A DNA stretch of 23,335 bases from a virus. Location: positions 1-23,335 of IMG/VR virus record IMGVR_UViG_3300008448_000672; one strand, written 5' to 3'. Made by a program: the position numbers and the translations under genes. Below, one piece after another: positions 6,681-14,381 of this stretch. The first letter of the stretch is position 1, and each line of letters opens with the position of its first letter. Under the pieces are notes generated by a model. The model did no database searches and was not told where the DNA came from. It saw only the letters and a list, made by a program, of their open reading frames with translations.

Positions 6681-8226
6681 TCAAGTTGGTAGCGTCTATT
6701 TAGACAGAGCACAAAACTCTTCAAAGAGTTTGACTGTTGAAAAAGACGAGTTTAATATTAGTGCTGAAGCCATTTTAAAGTCAGAAGGTCTTTCACCTAA
6801 CTTTAGACGTAAGATTACAAGAGGTCTTACAAAGGCAGATAACAATGAATTATCTGGAGACAAATCTTCTTCAAAGCAACTTATTCCAGATAAAATGGGA
6901 TACGGGTTGTTCGATGTTATTGAACCTCCATACAACCTTTATGCCTTAGCAAAAATCTACGAAGTTTCATCTGCCAACTATGCATCTATCAATGCAAAGG
7001 TTGCTAATACTGTTGGCTTGGGGTACGATTTAGATCCATCTCCTAAGTTAATGGAAATGATTGAAGCAACAGACTCACAAGACGAATTGCTACGCCTTAG
7101 AAGAAATATGCAAAAGGCAAAGAACCGCACACTTGATTGGATTGAATCAAGAAACGATGAAGAAACATTTACAAATGTTTTAATGAAGGTATGGACTGAC
7201 GTAGAGTCTACTGGAAATGGTTTTATCGAAATTGGAAGAAAGACAACTGGCGAGATTGGGTATGTTGGACATATCCCTGCATCAACAATTCGTGTACGTA
7301 GATTACGTGATGGATTTGTTCAGTCTGTTGGTGGAAAGTATACATTCTTTAGAAACTTTCAGGACTCTGCCCCTAACCCAATCACAAACGATGGTCGTCC
7401 AAATGAATTGATTCACATAAAGAAGTACACACCAACAAATACTTATTATGGAATTCCAGACATTGTTCCATCAAAGAACGCAATGGCAGGCTCTGAATTT
7501 GCCTCACGCTTTAACTTAGAATATTTTGAAAATAAGGCTGTTCCTCGTTATATCTTTTGGCTTAAAGGTGCCAAGATGTCTCGTGAGGCACAGGATAAAC
7601 TATTTGAATTCTTTCAAGGAAACTTGAGAGGCCAAAACCATAGAACTGTTGTAATCCCTCTGCCAGGAGATACACCAGACAACAAGGTTGAAATGAAGAT
7701 GGAGCCTATTGAAGCAGGCATTCAAGATTCCTCATTCAACAACTACAGAAAGGGTAATCGTGATGAGATCCTTATGGCTCACCGTGTTCCTATTTCTAAG
7801 ATTGGCTCAGGAGAAGGAATCTCCTTGGCTAACGCCCGTGAGTCTGATCGTACGTTTAAAGAGCAAGTTACAAGACCTGCACAGCAGGCTTTGGAAAAGA
7901 AGATTAACAAGATTATTAATGAAAAGACAGATGCTTTTAGGTTTAAGTTTAATGAATTAACTCTAACCGATGAAGATACTCAGTCAAAGATTGATGAAAG
8001 ATATCTTCGGATGCAGGTAATTACTCCAAACGAAGTTAGAACTAGAATGGGAATGTCCAGCCTCCCAGATGGAGATGAGGTTATTCAGTTGAATGCTCAG
8101 GCAAAAGCAGAAGCAACTGCCCAAGCAACTGGTAACAGAGAACGTGATCAACAGCGTCAAGGAAACTCTGCAGATGGTGCTGGAACTGGAAGAAATCCAC
8201 AAGGAGAAGGACGCCAACAACAATAA
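6658..8226 (+). CDS. Portal protein (PBSX/XkdE-like)
   Basis: Forms the dodecameric ring at the capsid vertex through which DNA enters and leaves and on which the head and neck assemble. Start 6658 (522 residues) is preferred: GGAGGG (6643-6648) lies 9 bases upstream, whereas ATG 6649 directly abuts it and ATG 6631 lacks a site. Family features: YALAKIYEVSSANYASINAKVANTVGLGY near the N-terminus, VWTDVESTGNGFIEIGR (clip/stem side), the FASRFNLEYFENKAVPRYIFW segment, and the GSGEGISLANARESDRTFKEQV segment followed by the long C-terminal helices with FRFKFNEL and a DDG-type LPDGDEV turn. A Gln/Ala/Glu-rich low-complexity tail ends the protein. Prohead protease and capsid genes follow in the usual order. 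The terminase is not in the window. Confidence 0.92.
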   Translation: MQENEDFNQVGSVYLDRAQNSSKSLTVEKDEFNISAEAILKSEGLSPNFRRKITRGLTKADNNELSGDKSSSKQLIPDKMGYGLFDVIEPPYNLYALAKIYEVSSANYASINAKVANTVGLGYDLDPSPKLMEMIEATDSQDELLRLRRNMQKAKNRTLDWIESRNDEETFTNVLMKVWTDVESTGNGFIEIGRKTTGEIGYVGHIPASTIRVRRLRDGFVQSVGGKYTFFRNFQDSAPNPITNDGRPNELIHIKKYTPTNTYYGIPDIVPSKNAMAGSEFASRFNLEYFENKAVPRYIFWLKGAKMSREAQDKLFEFFQGNLRGQNHRTVVIPLPGDTPDNKVEMKMEPIEAGIQDSSFNNYRKGNRDEILMAHRVPISKIGSGEGISLANARESDRTFKEQVTRPAQQALEKKINKIINEKTDAFRFKFNELTLTDEDTQSKIDERYLRMQVITPNEVRTRMGMSSLPDGDEVIQLNAQAKAEATAQATGNRERDQQRQGNSADGAGTGRNPQGEGRQQQ

Positions 8227-8250
8227 GTGCTTTATGAAACAATATAGAAG

Positions 8251-8262
8251 TATAATTATACT
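8251..8262 (+). promoter_or_regulatory. Tandem -10-like boxes before the protease gene (near-leaderless)
   Basis: TATAAT (8251-8256) is followed immediately by TATACT (8257-8262). From the first box the transcript would start about 2-3 bases before ATG 8266. No Shine-Dalgarno precedes ATG 8266. No convincing -35 is visible. Confidence 0.45.
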
Positions 8263-8265
8263 GAT

Positions 8266-10038
8266 ATGGAAACATTTATAAAAGCATCCATTGTTGCAGA
8301 AGGCGAAAGTATCACCTTCACAGTTCCTATTGCCAAAGTCGATAAAGAACGACGCATTGTTAGTGGTTGGGCTACACTCGACAATGTTGACAAGCAAAAT
8401 GATATCGTTTTAGCAACGGCCTCCGCAAAAGCGTTTGAGAGATTCCGTGGAAATGTTAGACTAATGCACCAACCAATCCCTGCAGGCAAAGTAGTCTCTT
8501 TTAAGCAAGACAAGTACTTTGATCAGGAAACAAATAAATTTTATAATGGCGTTTTTGTAGACGCCTACGTCTCAAAGGGTGCCCAAGACGTTTGGGAAAT
8601 GGTTCTAGATGGAACGCTCACTGGATTTTCAATCGGTGGAGCAGTAAAAGAAACAGATAATGTTTTTGATAAGGATGCCGATAAGAGTGTCCGTGTAATT
8701 AAGGATTATGACCTTATTGAGTTGTCTCTTGTAGACAATCCAGCAAATCAGTTTGCTAATATTTTTTCTATTCAAAAGGTAGATGAGAAGTCATTTGCAG
8801 ACGGTATGTTTAATAAGTCAGATATTGAAAATGTATTTTGGTGTGAAACAGATCAAAAGGCAACCATGTCTAAAGAAGAAAGTGCATCTTGCTCATTCTG
8901 CTCTGAAGAACTAACAACTATCGGATGGGTAGACAACGTTGGTAAAGATGTTGGTGTAGAGGTTAAGGCTCTCATTGACAAATATCATGATAAACTAAAT
9001 CTTATTAAAGCAGCAGAAAATACAATTACTAATGATGACGAAACTAAGAAGAAGCCTCGTCAAGGAAAGTTTAAAGATGAAAAAGAAGAGAATGAAAACC
9101 ATAAGAAAAAGATGAAAAAGGATTTATCCGTAGGGTCTTTTGTAAGTTGGGATTCCTCTGAAGGTGTTGCTCGTGGAAAGGTAACACGAGTAATTAAGAA
9201 TGGAAAGATCACAGGATCTTCCATCACAATAGGTTCCCCTGACAATCCAGCAATACTAGTCAGGGTGTATAAGAAGTCCGATAAGGGATGGTCGCCAACC
9301 GATATCCTTGTAGGACACAAAATGGACACTCTTCGTCAGATCACTCCACTTACAAAAAGTGAATACATCAAAACCAAGATGAAGAAGTCCGAAGATGCAC
9401 AAAATAATGAAGGAGGTGCAAGTATGTCACAAGAAACAGAAGCAACAATTGATATTGTTGTAGAAGAAGCAGTGGCAGTTACTGAGGACACCGCCGAAGT
9501 TGTTGAGGCATTCGAAGATGAGGCTACAGAAGCAGAAGCAACTGAAGCACCAGCAGAAGATGCAGCAACAGAAGAAATCGCAAAGTCTGATGAAGTTACA
9601 GAAACACCTGCAGTAGATGCAGAAGAGCCTGTAGCAGAAGCAGCAGCATCTGAGGACCAGACAGAATCCGAAGCAGCAGCAGAAGATGATCTAGCAAAGA
9701 GCCTTGCTCAAGTCAAGGAATTTATTGCTGACACTGTTGCGAAGTCAGAAGAGGCTAGCATTAGCCGTCTTTCTGAGGTCGTTAATGTTGTTTCTGATCT
9801 GGCTAAGACCCTCAATGACAAACTCGCTGAAGTTAAGACTCAGCAAGAAGATTTCTCTAAAACTTTGGCAGGCGTTACTGCAATCGTCGATGCCATGAAT
9901 GGTAGAGTCGAAGCAGTAGAAGATACAACTGCCGTTAAGAAGTCTGGTGAATTAGGCGATTCATCAGAGGTTGAAGAACCAATAAGAAAAAGTGTATGGG
10001 GTGGACGCTTCCTCGCAACCGCCGATATGCTTGGTTAA
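8266..10038 (+). CDS. Prohead serine protease fused to capsid scaffold (HK97/XkdF-like protease)
   Basis: A 590-residue head-maturation protein. Residues 15-170 form a prohead-protease domain: IVSGWATLDNVDKQNDIV (31-48), likely catalytic His68 (RLMHQP), Ser122 in TGFSIGG (119-125), and the closing LIELSLVDNPAN (150-161). Residues 190-222 hold a C-rich segment (C193, C209, C212). After a lysine/glutamate linker, 287-357 resembles a small Tudor/SH3-like barrel (VGSFVSWDSSEGVARGKV...GWSPTD); the family assignment (DUF2945-like) is from memory. From 387 on the chain is very acidic and Ala/Glu-rich, then a coiled coil at about 480-550, ending in KSVWGGRFLATADMLG, as expected for a scaffold that is digested on maturation. 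A strong in-frame internal start at M387 suggests a separate scaffold product. It lies between portal and capsid genes. Confidence 0.86.
   Translation: METFIKASIVAEGESITFTVPIAKVDKERRIVSGWATLDNVDKQNDIVLATASAKAFERFRGNVRLMHQPIPAGKVVSFKQDKYFDQETNKFYNGVFVDAYVSKGAQDVWEMVLDGTLTGFSIGGAVKETDNVFDKDADKSVRVIKDYDLIELSLVDNPANQFANIFSIQKVDEKSFADGMFNKSDIENVFWCETDQKATMSKEESASCSFCSEELTTIGWVDNVGKDVGVEVKALIDKYHDKLNLIKAAENTITNDDETKKKPRQGKFKDEKEENENHKKKMKKDLSVGSFVSWDSSEGVARGKVTRVIKNGKITGSSITIGSPDNPAILVRVYKKSDKGWSPTDILVGHKMDTLRQITPLTKSEYIKTKMKKSEDAQNNEGGASMSQETEATIDIVVEEAVAVTEDTAEVVEAFEDEATEAEATEAPAEDAATEEIAKSDEVTETPAVDAEEPVAEAAASEDQTESEAAAEDDLAKSLAQVKEFIADTVAKSEEASISRLSEVVNVVSDLAKTLNDKLAEVKTQQEDFSKTLAGVTAIVDAMNGRVEAVEDTTAVKKSGELGDSSEVEEPIRKSVWGGRFLATADMLG
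9410..9418 (+). promoter_or_regulatory. Internal ribosome binding site inside the protease-scaffold gene
   Basis: AAGGAGGTG is a nine-base perfect complement of the usual 16S anti-Shine-Dalgarno tail, 5 bases before an in-frame ATG at 9424. It is far stronger than anything before the gene's own start at 8266, which has none. Confidence 0.75.
9424..10038 (+). CDS. Nested scaffold protein from internal in-frame start
   Basis: The same frame as the protease fusion, initiated at its codon 387, would give a 204-residue protein containing only the acidic Ala/Glu/Thr-rich segment, the coiled coil and the C-terminal GGRFLATADMLG tail. This is the arrangement of lambda C/Nu3, where protease and scaffold share a C-terminus and the short scaffold is made in excess. 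Seen directly: the near-ideal ribosome binding site and in-frame ATG. Inferred: that the product is abundant and acts as the core scaffold for the capsid protein encoded 60 bases downstream. Confidence 0.68.
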   Translation: MSQETEATIDIVVEEAVAVTEDTAEVVEAFEDEATEAEATEAPAEDAATEEIAKSDEVTETPAVDAEEPVAEAAASEDQTESEAAAEDDLAKSLAQVKEFIADTVAKSEEASISRLSEVVNVVSDLAKTLNDKLAEVKTQQEDFSKTLAGVTAIVDAMNGRVEAVEDTTAVKKSGELGDSSEVEEPIRKSVWGGRFLATADMLG

Positions 10039-10044
10039 TGCAAA

Positions 10045-10074
10045 TTGACCAATACTCATTACAAAATCTATAAA
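10045..10074 (+). promoter_or_regulatory. Candidate promoter of the major capsid gene
   Basis: TTGACC (10045-10050), an 18-base spacer and TATAAA (10069-10074) lie between the scaffold stop and the capsid gene. The predicted transcript start is near 10081, i.e. at the first base of the GGAGGTG ribosome binding site. Confidence 0.5.
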
Positions 10075-10075
10075 C

Positions 10076-10097
10076 TAACAGGAGGTGAAAAAAAATA
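10076..10097 (+). promoter_or_regulatory. Strong translation-initiation leader of the capsid gene
   Basis: TAACAGGAGGTGAAAA followed by an A-rich spacer leads into ATG 10098, with 10 bases between GGAGGTG and the ATG. The same 16 bases precede the tail tube gene at 14439-14454. Unstructured A-rich spacers after a full-strength site are expected for very highly expressed genes. Confidence 0.7.
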
Positions 10098-11135
10098 ATG
10101 AGCGACAATATTCTAGAAAAAGCAGCAGCATCTGGTACATTTATCTCACCACTGAACTCTCCAGGAGACATGACAACTGTCAATGGTCCTGAGACAAACT
10201 CAGGTGGTGTACTACTACCAGAGCAGTCACGTCAGTTCATCGACTATATGTTCGATGAGATGGTTCTTGCCAATGATGGACGTCGTATTACAATGCGTGG
10301 TAACACACAGGAACTTGACAAGGTTAAGGTCGGTACACGTCTTGCTAAGAAGGCAACACAGGCTGATGACACTGGTACAAACAGTGCAGCAACATTCTCA
10401 AAGATTGAACTTACAACAACTAAGTTCCGTCTAGATTATGAACTTTCAACAGAGTCCCTAGAGGACAACCTTGAAGGTGATGGTCTTGAGGATCACATTG
10501 TACGTTTGATGGCAGCACAATTCGGAAACGATTTGGAAGACATTGCTATCAACGGACGTGCAGGCACAACAGGTGCAGGTACATACAACAACACTCTAAA
10601 GGGTTTCTATGCACAGGTTAAAGATACCGATGCAACAGGACACGATGGAGCAGCAAGCCTTGCAGATATGACAGGTATTTGGGACAATGCATCAGCAGCG
10701 ACCACACCACTAACTATCAGAGCGTTCGAGGAAGTATACAATGCTATTCCTCGTAAGTTCAAGGCACGTCGTGGAGATCTTAAGTTCTACACGAACTCTA
10801 AGGGAATCACAGACATGATTGCTGATCTACGTAAGTTGGGAACAGTCCCAGAAGAGGTAGCCGTACGAGTAATCGACGGTCAAGTACCTCGTCTTGGAGG
10901 TCCATCAGGTGCACAATACCGTATTTTCGGTGTTCCAGTACTTGAAGTACCACAACTCCCAGACAACCACCTTGAATTGACAATCCCAGGAAACCGCATT
11001 TGGGGATTCCAAAGAGACGTAACAGTTCACCGTGAGTTCAAGCCAAAGAAGGATACTGTAGAATACACAGTATACGTACGTTTTGGCGTACTCTTGGAAG
11101 AGAAGTCAGCAGTTTCATACGCTGCACAACTTTAA
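10098..11135 (+). CDS. Major capsid protein (HK97 fold)
   Basis: The shell-forming protein, 345 residues. It follows the protease-scaffold gene, has the strongest initiation region of the window and is followed by a strong terminator. Features in keeping with HK97-fold capsids: a mobile N-terminus with GGVLLPEQSRQFIDYMFDE (36-54), the E-loop region about 62-100 (ITMRGNTQELDKVKVGTRLAKK), the long spine helix with LEDHIVRLMAAQFGNDLEDIAINGRAG (129-155), an A-domain with AFEEVYNAIPRKF and FYTNSKGITDMIADL, and a C-terminal strand pair FGVPVLEVPQLPDN...RIWGFQRDVTVHREF. It has no long N-terminal delta domain, consistent with a separate scaffold. Arginine is almost always CGT, unlike the neighbouring connector genes. 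The family call is by pattern and context. Confidence 0.9.
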   Translation: MSDNILEKAAASGTFISPLNSPGDMTTVNGPETNSGGVLLPEQSRQFIDYMFDEMVLANDGRRITMRGNTQELDKVKVGTRLAKKATQADDTGTNSAATFSKIELTTTKFRLDYELSTESLEDNLEGDGLEDHIVRLMAAQFGNDLEDIAINGRAGTTGAGTYNNTLKGFYAQVKDTDATGHDGAASLADMTGIWDNASAATTPLTIRAFEEVYNAIPRKFKARRGDLKFYTNSKGITDMIADLRKLGTVPEEVAVRVIDGQVPRLGGPSGAQYRIFGVPVLEVPQLPDNHLELTIPGNRIWGFQRDVTVHREFKPKKDTVEYTVYVRFGVLLEEKSAVSYAAQL

Positions 11136-11145
11136 TTCTAAAAAT

Positions 11146-11187
11146 TAATAGTAATGGGGTTGGCTTATGTCAACCCCATTACTGTTA
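11146..11187 (+). terminator. Hairpin terminator after the major capsid gene
   Basis: A 17-base stem (11146-11162 with 11171-11187, one G-U pair) with core AATGGGGTTG / CAACCCCATT around an 8-base loop, 10 bases after the capsid stop. The outer stem is A/T-rich. There is no long T tract, so some read-through into the connector genes is likely. Confidence 0.75.
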
Positions 11188-11190
11188 TTA

Positions 11191-11199
11191 TGGTAAAAT
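11191..11199 (+). promoter_or_regulatory. Extended -10 promoter (TGGTAAAAT) for the connector operon
   Basis: TAAAAT (11194-11199) preceded by TGG lies immediately after the capsid terminator. The expected start is near 11206, just before the GGAGG site (11207-11211) of the gene at 11216. No -35 is visible. Confidence 0.45.
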
Positions 11200-11215
11200 T
11201 CTATAAGGAGGAACA

Positions 11216-11650
11216 ATGTCTTTTAACACACTAAAGTACTTTTCTTTGCAGAAGGCTGCAAGGATTATGGCTGTAGATATTACAAACTGCAAGAGTAAAG
11301 AAGAAATTCTTAACAAGTTTGACAGTTATGGTATTACCTATGAAGATTATGAAAAGGCCTTGGCTGAAACTGGATCTTCAGAGGATGCAGTAAAGAAGCC
11401 AGCAAAGCCAGTATCAATTCTTGATGAGACTAAATCAGATGTTGTATCCCCAAAGTCTAATGAAAAGATGCTTGTTACTATGGCAATCATGAGAGGTGTT
11501 TATAAAGTTAAGCACTACTACTTTGAATTGGAAAAGCCATTTTTGTTAATAGACAAAGATGAGGCTATTTCAATTATTGCTAATTCTAGAGGTAATCTTA
11601 GAGAGGCTTCACCAAAGGAGGTTGCCGACTATTACGGCATCATGAAATGA
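11216..11650 (+). CDS. Unknown head-module protein with HeH/SAP-like N-terminus
   Basis: I cannot name this protein. It is 144 residues and well initiated (AAGGAGG five bases before ATG). Residues 10-50 (AARIMAVDITNCKSKEEILNKFDSYGITYEDYEKAL) look like a small two-helix domain of the kind found in SAP/HeH folds. A Pro/Lys/Ser linker (about 58-82) follows, then a C-terminal module (83-144) with VYKVKHYYFELEKPFLLID strands and an ASPKEVADYYGIM ending. Position right after the capsid gene and overlapping the adaptor by ATGA (11647-11650) suggests a head decoration, head-completion or neck role. Such short two-domain proteins are frequent at this place in siphophage genomes, but that is context rather than homology. 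Confidence 0.7.
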   Translation: MSFNTLKYFSLQKAARIMAVDITNCKSKEEILNKFDSYGITYEDYEKALAETGSSEDAVKKPAKPVSILDETKSDVVSPKSNEKMLVTMAIMRGVYKVKHYYFELEKPFLLIDKDEAISIIANSRGNLREASPKEVADYYGIMK

Positions 11651-12570
11651 AAGAATATTATATTTCCGAAGGGCTAGCAATAGGTGTAACGTATACAGAA
11701 GGAACACACGTAGCCACTTTAGCCTGGTCAGCATTTGACTTAGATTTAAATACAGTAGTTGCAACAGGATCAGGAACACACTCAACCGTAGGGCACACCT
11801 GGACAATAACCCTTCCAGCCTCTATAGCCTCGTATGACCGTGTTTTAAGACTAGACCTTACCCTGGGAGGCACAACACAAGAATCTTTCTTTATCAAATT
11901 AGTTAAACAATATGCAAGTGCTTCAGAGATTGCAGCATTTCTAGATTTAACAATTACAGATACCCCAACTACTTCTACCCAAGTAACAACTGCAGCCCTT
12001 AACAGATATGAAAGGCTAGCAAGAGAAGTTATCAATTCAGAGATCAATTCAGAGTTTACAAAGAGACATGTTAAGGTTGGAGTTCTTGGGAATGACTCAG
12101 ATGTCTTGCCTTTAAACAGACACCTACTTGAAATCAGAAAGATCTGGAAAGATGATGAACTGTACTACGATTCTACAAATACAGCAGCATCATTGTTTGA
12201 TTACCCAATTGAAATTAACAACACAGGCTTTGGAATTAAGATTGTTTCATCAGGAGACAACATAGACGAATGGACTCAAAACCATACTTATGCTATCCCA
12301 TCTTCTGGAGTTTGGATCAAGAACAGCATGTACATTGTAGAAGGAATCTTTGGAGCAAGTTATGTTCCAAATGACATTAACATGGCTACTTCTCTTCTAG
12401 TAGAAGATTATCGCTGCTCGGACGCAGGCGTAAGAAACAAGTACATTGGGTCAAACCAGAATGAAGCCTATACAATTAAATACAACCAAAACGCATTCTT
12501 TGGTACAGGTAATGCTGTAGTTGACACTATTCTTAGTAAATACAAAGACATTACACTGATGGTGGTTTAA
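11647..12570 (+). CDS. Head-tail adaptor (connector) with extra N-terminal beta domain
   Basis: A 307-residue neck protein expected to bind the portal ring. The N-terminal ~100 residues form a beta-sandwich-like domain (VTYTEGTHVATLAWSAFDLD, WTITLPASI, RVLRLDLTL). Then the adaptor-like part starts with SASEIAAFLDLTITDTP (about 106-122), typical of gp6/gp15-type adaptors, with helices ALNRYERLAREVINSEINSEFTKRH, beta segments (LLEIRKIWKDDELYYD), a GVWIKNSMYIVEGIFGASYVPNDI stretch, and a helical end. Translationally coupled to the preceding gene by a 4-base ATGA overlap and separated from the next by one base. The extra N-terminal domain makes it longer than usual 100-200-residue adaptors and may be surface exposed. 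Assignment rests mainly on gene order and the SASEI..FL start. Confidence 0.66.
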   Translation: MKEYYISEGLAIGVTYTEGTHVATLAWSAFDLDLNTVVATGSGTHSTVGHTWTITLPASIASYDRVLRLDLTLGGTTQESFFIKLVKQYASASEIAAFLDLTITDTPTTSTQVTTAALNRYERLAREVINSEINSEFTKRHVKVGVLGNDSDVLPLNRHLLEIRKIWKDDELYYDSTNTAASLFDYPIEINNTGFGIKIVSSGDNIDEWTQNHTYAIPSSGVWIKNSMYIVEGIFGASYVPNDINMATSLLVEDYRCSDAGVRNKYIGSNQNEAYTIKYNQNAFFGTGNAVVDTILSKYKDITLMVV

Positions 12571-12571
12571 C

Positions 12572-13024
12572 ATGTTTAACTGCGTCACAGGTTCTAGATA
12601 CAATATGACAGCAGATGTTTACACAAGTTCAGGGGTAAGAGATTCTGCAACTGGAACAATGAAAAAGACCTATTCTTACTCAGAGACAATTAATTGCTTT
12701 GCTCGTTCTGTGATTAGAACTGGTCTAAGCGATAACTCAACAGTTAAAGAAAAAAAGAGCAACATTATCTCAACTAGAGAAACTGTAAAACTAAGACACA
12801 GCACACCAATTGATACTGAAAGCCTTATAACAAATATTAAAAACTCTGCAGGTCTAGTAGTCTGGTCTGAATCAGATGAGGCAAATTCTGGTGGAGGCAT
12901 TAATGGAGCGACTATCTTTCAAGTTGAAGGAAATACCCCAATCTTAAATCAAGATGGTTTAGTTATTGAGTATGAAGTCGTAATTTGTAGAGTTGATATT
13001 CAAAAGGTGGCGTTATCAGCATGA
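12572..13024 (+). CDS. Head closure/stopper-like protein
   Basis: A 150-residue, mostly beta-strand protein in the second connector position. Visible pattern: MTADVYTSSGVRDSATGTMKKTYSYSETINCFARSVI (11-48), a beta-barrel-like start as in SPP1 gp16-type stoppers (V-x-D/A-x-T-G...W/Y-x-C). A KKSNIISTRETVKLRHSTPI segment follows, and the C-terminal strands include IFQVEGNTPILNQDGLVIEYEVVICRV. It starts one base after the adaptor stop and overlaps the next gene by ATGA (13021-13024). Stopper rings close the portal channel once DNA is packaged. The call is by length, secondary-structure pattern and gene order. Confidence 0.55.
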   Translation: MFNCVTGSRYNMTADVYTSSGVRDSATGTMKKTYSYSETINCFARSVIRTGLSDNSTVKEKKSNIISTRETVKLRHSTPIDTESLITNIKNSAGLVVWSESDEANSGGGINGATIFQVEGNTPILNQDGLVIEYEVVICRVDIQKVALSA

Positions 13025-13704
13025 AGGTAGTTAAGACTGGATATATGCCAGAAAAGATTTTAACTCATGCAATGGCTTTGTCTAGTATGGTTCAGACCCT
13101 TGCTACTGACGCAGTAATTAGAAAAAATTTATCTAACAAGGCATTAAGAATGATTGGTGATTCTTTTGCAGAATATGCAGATGCCCAAGCAATGATTAAT
13201 CCAGACTCTTTACATCACGTTTACGAATGGGATGAAACTGGAAGTTCAAGTGCAAGACTGTTTAGACCAGTAGTATCAAAAGGAGTCTTGTCTTTTTCTT
13301 TCTTGCCTTCAATGAAACCATCAAGAGGATCTTCTCAAATATTTACTAACAAAGCAGCAGTTATGGAATTGGGAAGACCAATTACAATATCTCCAAAGAA
13401 TGGATCAGTTTTAGTTTTTGAAGTTGACGGAGAAACTGTGTTTACTCCTTATCCAGTAGTAGTTCAAAACCCTGGTGGAGATTCAGTTCAAGGATCTTTT
13501 GAAAAGATTTACAAGGGATGGGTTAGATCTAATCTACCAATCCTATCTTTGATTGAAGGTGGATTCTTTAAATCTATCTCTAGAGCACAGATGAGAGCAG
13601 TAACTGCAATCATTACTCCAGCAGCAAAGATGTCAAAGAACACAAGACAAGCAACTAGCATTGGTAGAAAAGCAGCAATTGCAATTGAAAGGTCGGTAGA
13701 GTAA
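13021..13704 (+). CDS. Head-tail connector / tail-completion protein (HK97 gp10-like position)
   Basis: 227 residues. A helical N-terminal region (ILTHAMALSSMVQTLATDAVIRKNLSNKALRMIGDSFAEYADAQA) is followed by HHVYEWDETGSSSARLFRPVV (66-86), then a beta domain with VLSFSFLPSM and VLVFEVDGETVFTPYPVVVQNPGG, and a C-terminal basic helical tail (RAQMRAVTAIITPAAKMSKNTRQATSIGRKAAIAIE). The LHHVYEWD..G motif followed by FLPS..P is one I associate with neck proteins between stopper and tail terminator. The arginine codons are almost exclusively AGA. Overlaps both neighbours by 1-4 bases, so it is translated in an operon with them. The exact family is unproven. Confidence 0.58.
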   Translation: MKVVKTGYMPEKILTHAMALSSMVQTLATDAVIRKNLSNKALRMIGDSFAEYADAQAMINPDSLHHVYEWDETGSSSARLFRPVVSKGVLSFSFLPSMKPSRGSSQIFTNKAAVMELGRPITISPKNGSVLVFEVDGETVFTPYPVVVQNPGGDSVQGSFEKIYKGWVRSNLPILSLIEGGFFKSISRAQMRAVTAIITPAAKMSKNTRQATSIGRKAAIAIERSVE

Positions 13705-14372
13705 TGAATAGAGATTATAGATATAGTGCAGGAAGTGCTATCGCTGATTTCTTATGGGAATTAGCAAATGGAAGATTAGGACCTAATGGAGCACAACTTA
13801 AAGTTGTTGGAGATAGAAATGTTAACCCATCATTCTTATGGGATGACTCAGTAACTATAAATCCTATATACCTAGCAGTTCAAGAAAATGCTCCATCTGT
13901 TCCAGTAGAAGAACCAAGAATTGTTTACTACCCATACAGTGGTCCTAGCAAAGGAACCCTTTATGGTTTAAAGAAAGCAAGAGTATTGTTTAGCGTTACA
14001 GGAGCACCAGACAGAACCTACCCAATTGTAGACTGGATGATTGATGTGTTGAATAGATTTGATGACTCAGCAACCCTAGTCAATAAGTATACTTCAGCAA
14101 GTAGACCAGATATTACCTTTAGATCAATAAGAGCAGATCAAACTAACATATCAGAAGATAACTTGGCAGACTATGCATTTGATGGAACTGCAGCAGATAC
14201 AAGTTTTTCACAGTTAAACTTGACTATCACCTGCGACTATGTAGTTAATAACGACTACCTAAGAGAGCCTTATCCTGCAGCAGCATTTGCTAAGGTACCA
14301 GAGCAAAGAAGCGTAGAAGAGCAAGCAACGGTTGATCGTTGGAACAGAAGCAACGGCTCTAGCCTATTATGA
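13704..14372 (+). CDS. Tail terminator-like protein
   Basis: 222 residues at the last position before the tail tube gene, where the protein capping the tail normally lies. A helix (SAGSAIADFLWELANG) begins it, then a strand-rich core with INPIYLAVQENAPSVPVEEPRIVYYPYSG, a LKKARVLFSVTGAPDRTYPIVDWMIDVLNRF alpha/beta unit, and FSQLNLTITCDYVV as a final strand, resembling the alpha/beta fold of lambda gpU/SPP1 gp17-type terminators. Start overlaps the previous stop (TAATG). The reading frame shifted by +1 continues open past the stop to 14427 with a protein-like sequence (YYEDYRAKIIIEEAVKDHPV), so a longer form or an assembly error is possible. Function inferred from order and pattern. Confidence 0.6.
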   Translation: MNRDYRYSAGSAIADFLWELANGRLGPNGAQLKVVGDRNVNPSFLWDDSVTINPIYLAVQENAPSVPVEEPRIVYYPYSGPSKGTLYGLKKARVLFSVTGAPDRTYPIVDWMIDVLNRFDDSATLVNKYTSASRPDITFRSIRADQTNISEDNLADYAFDGTAADTSFSQLNLTITCDYVVNNDYLREPYPAAAFAKVPEQRSVEEQATVDRWNRSNGSSLL

Positions 14373-14381
14373 AGATTACCG

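Noticed and set aside
7984-8397. 137-codon minus-strand open frame across the portal/protease junction
   Set aside because: Lies opposite two well-supported genes, rich in Cys/Ser/Leu as expected for a shadow of Gln/Glu-rich coding sequence.
11658-12047. 129-codon minus-strand open frame
   Set aside because: Fully antisense to the adaptor gene with no start signal.
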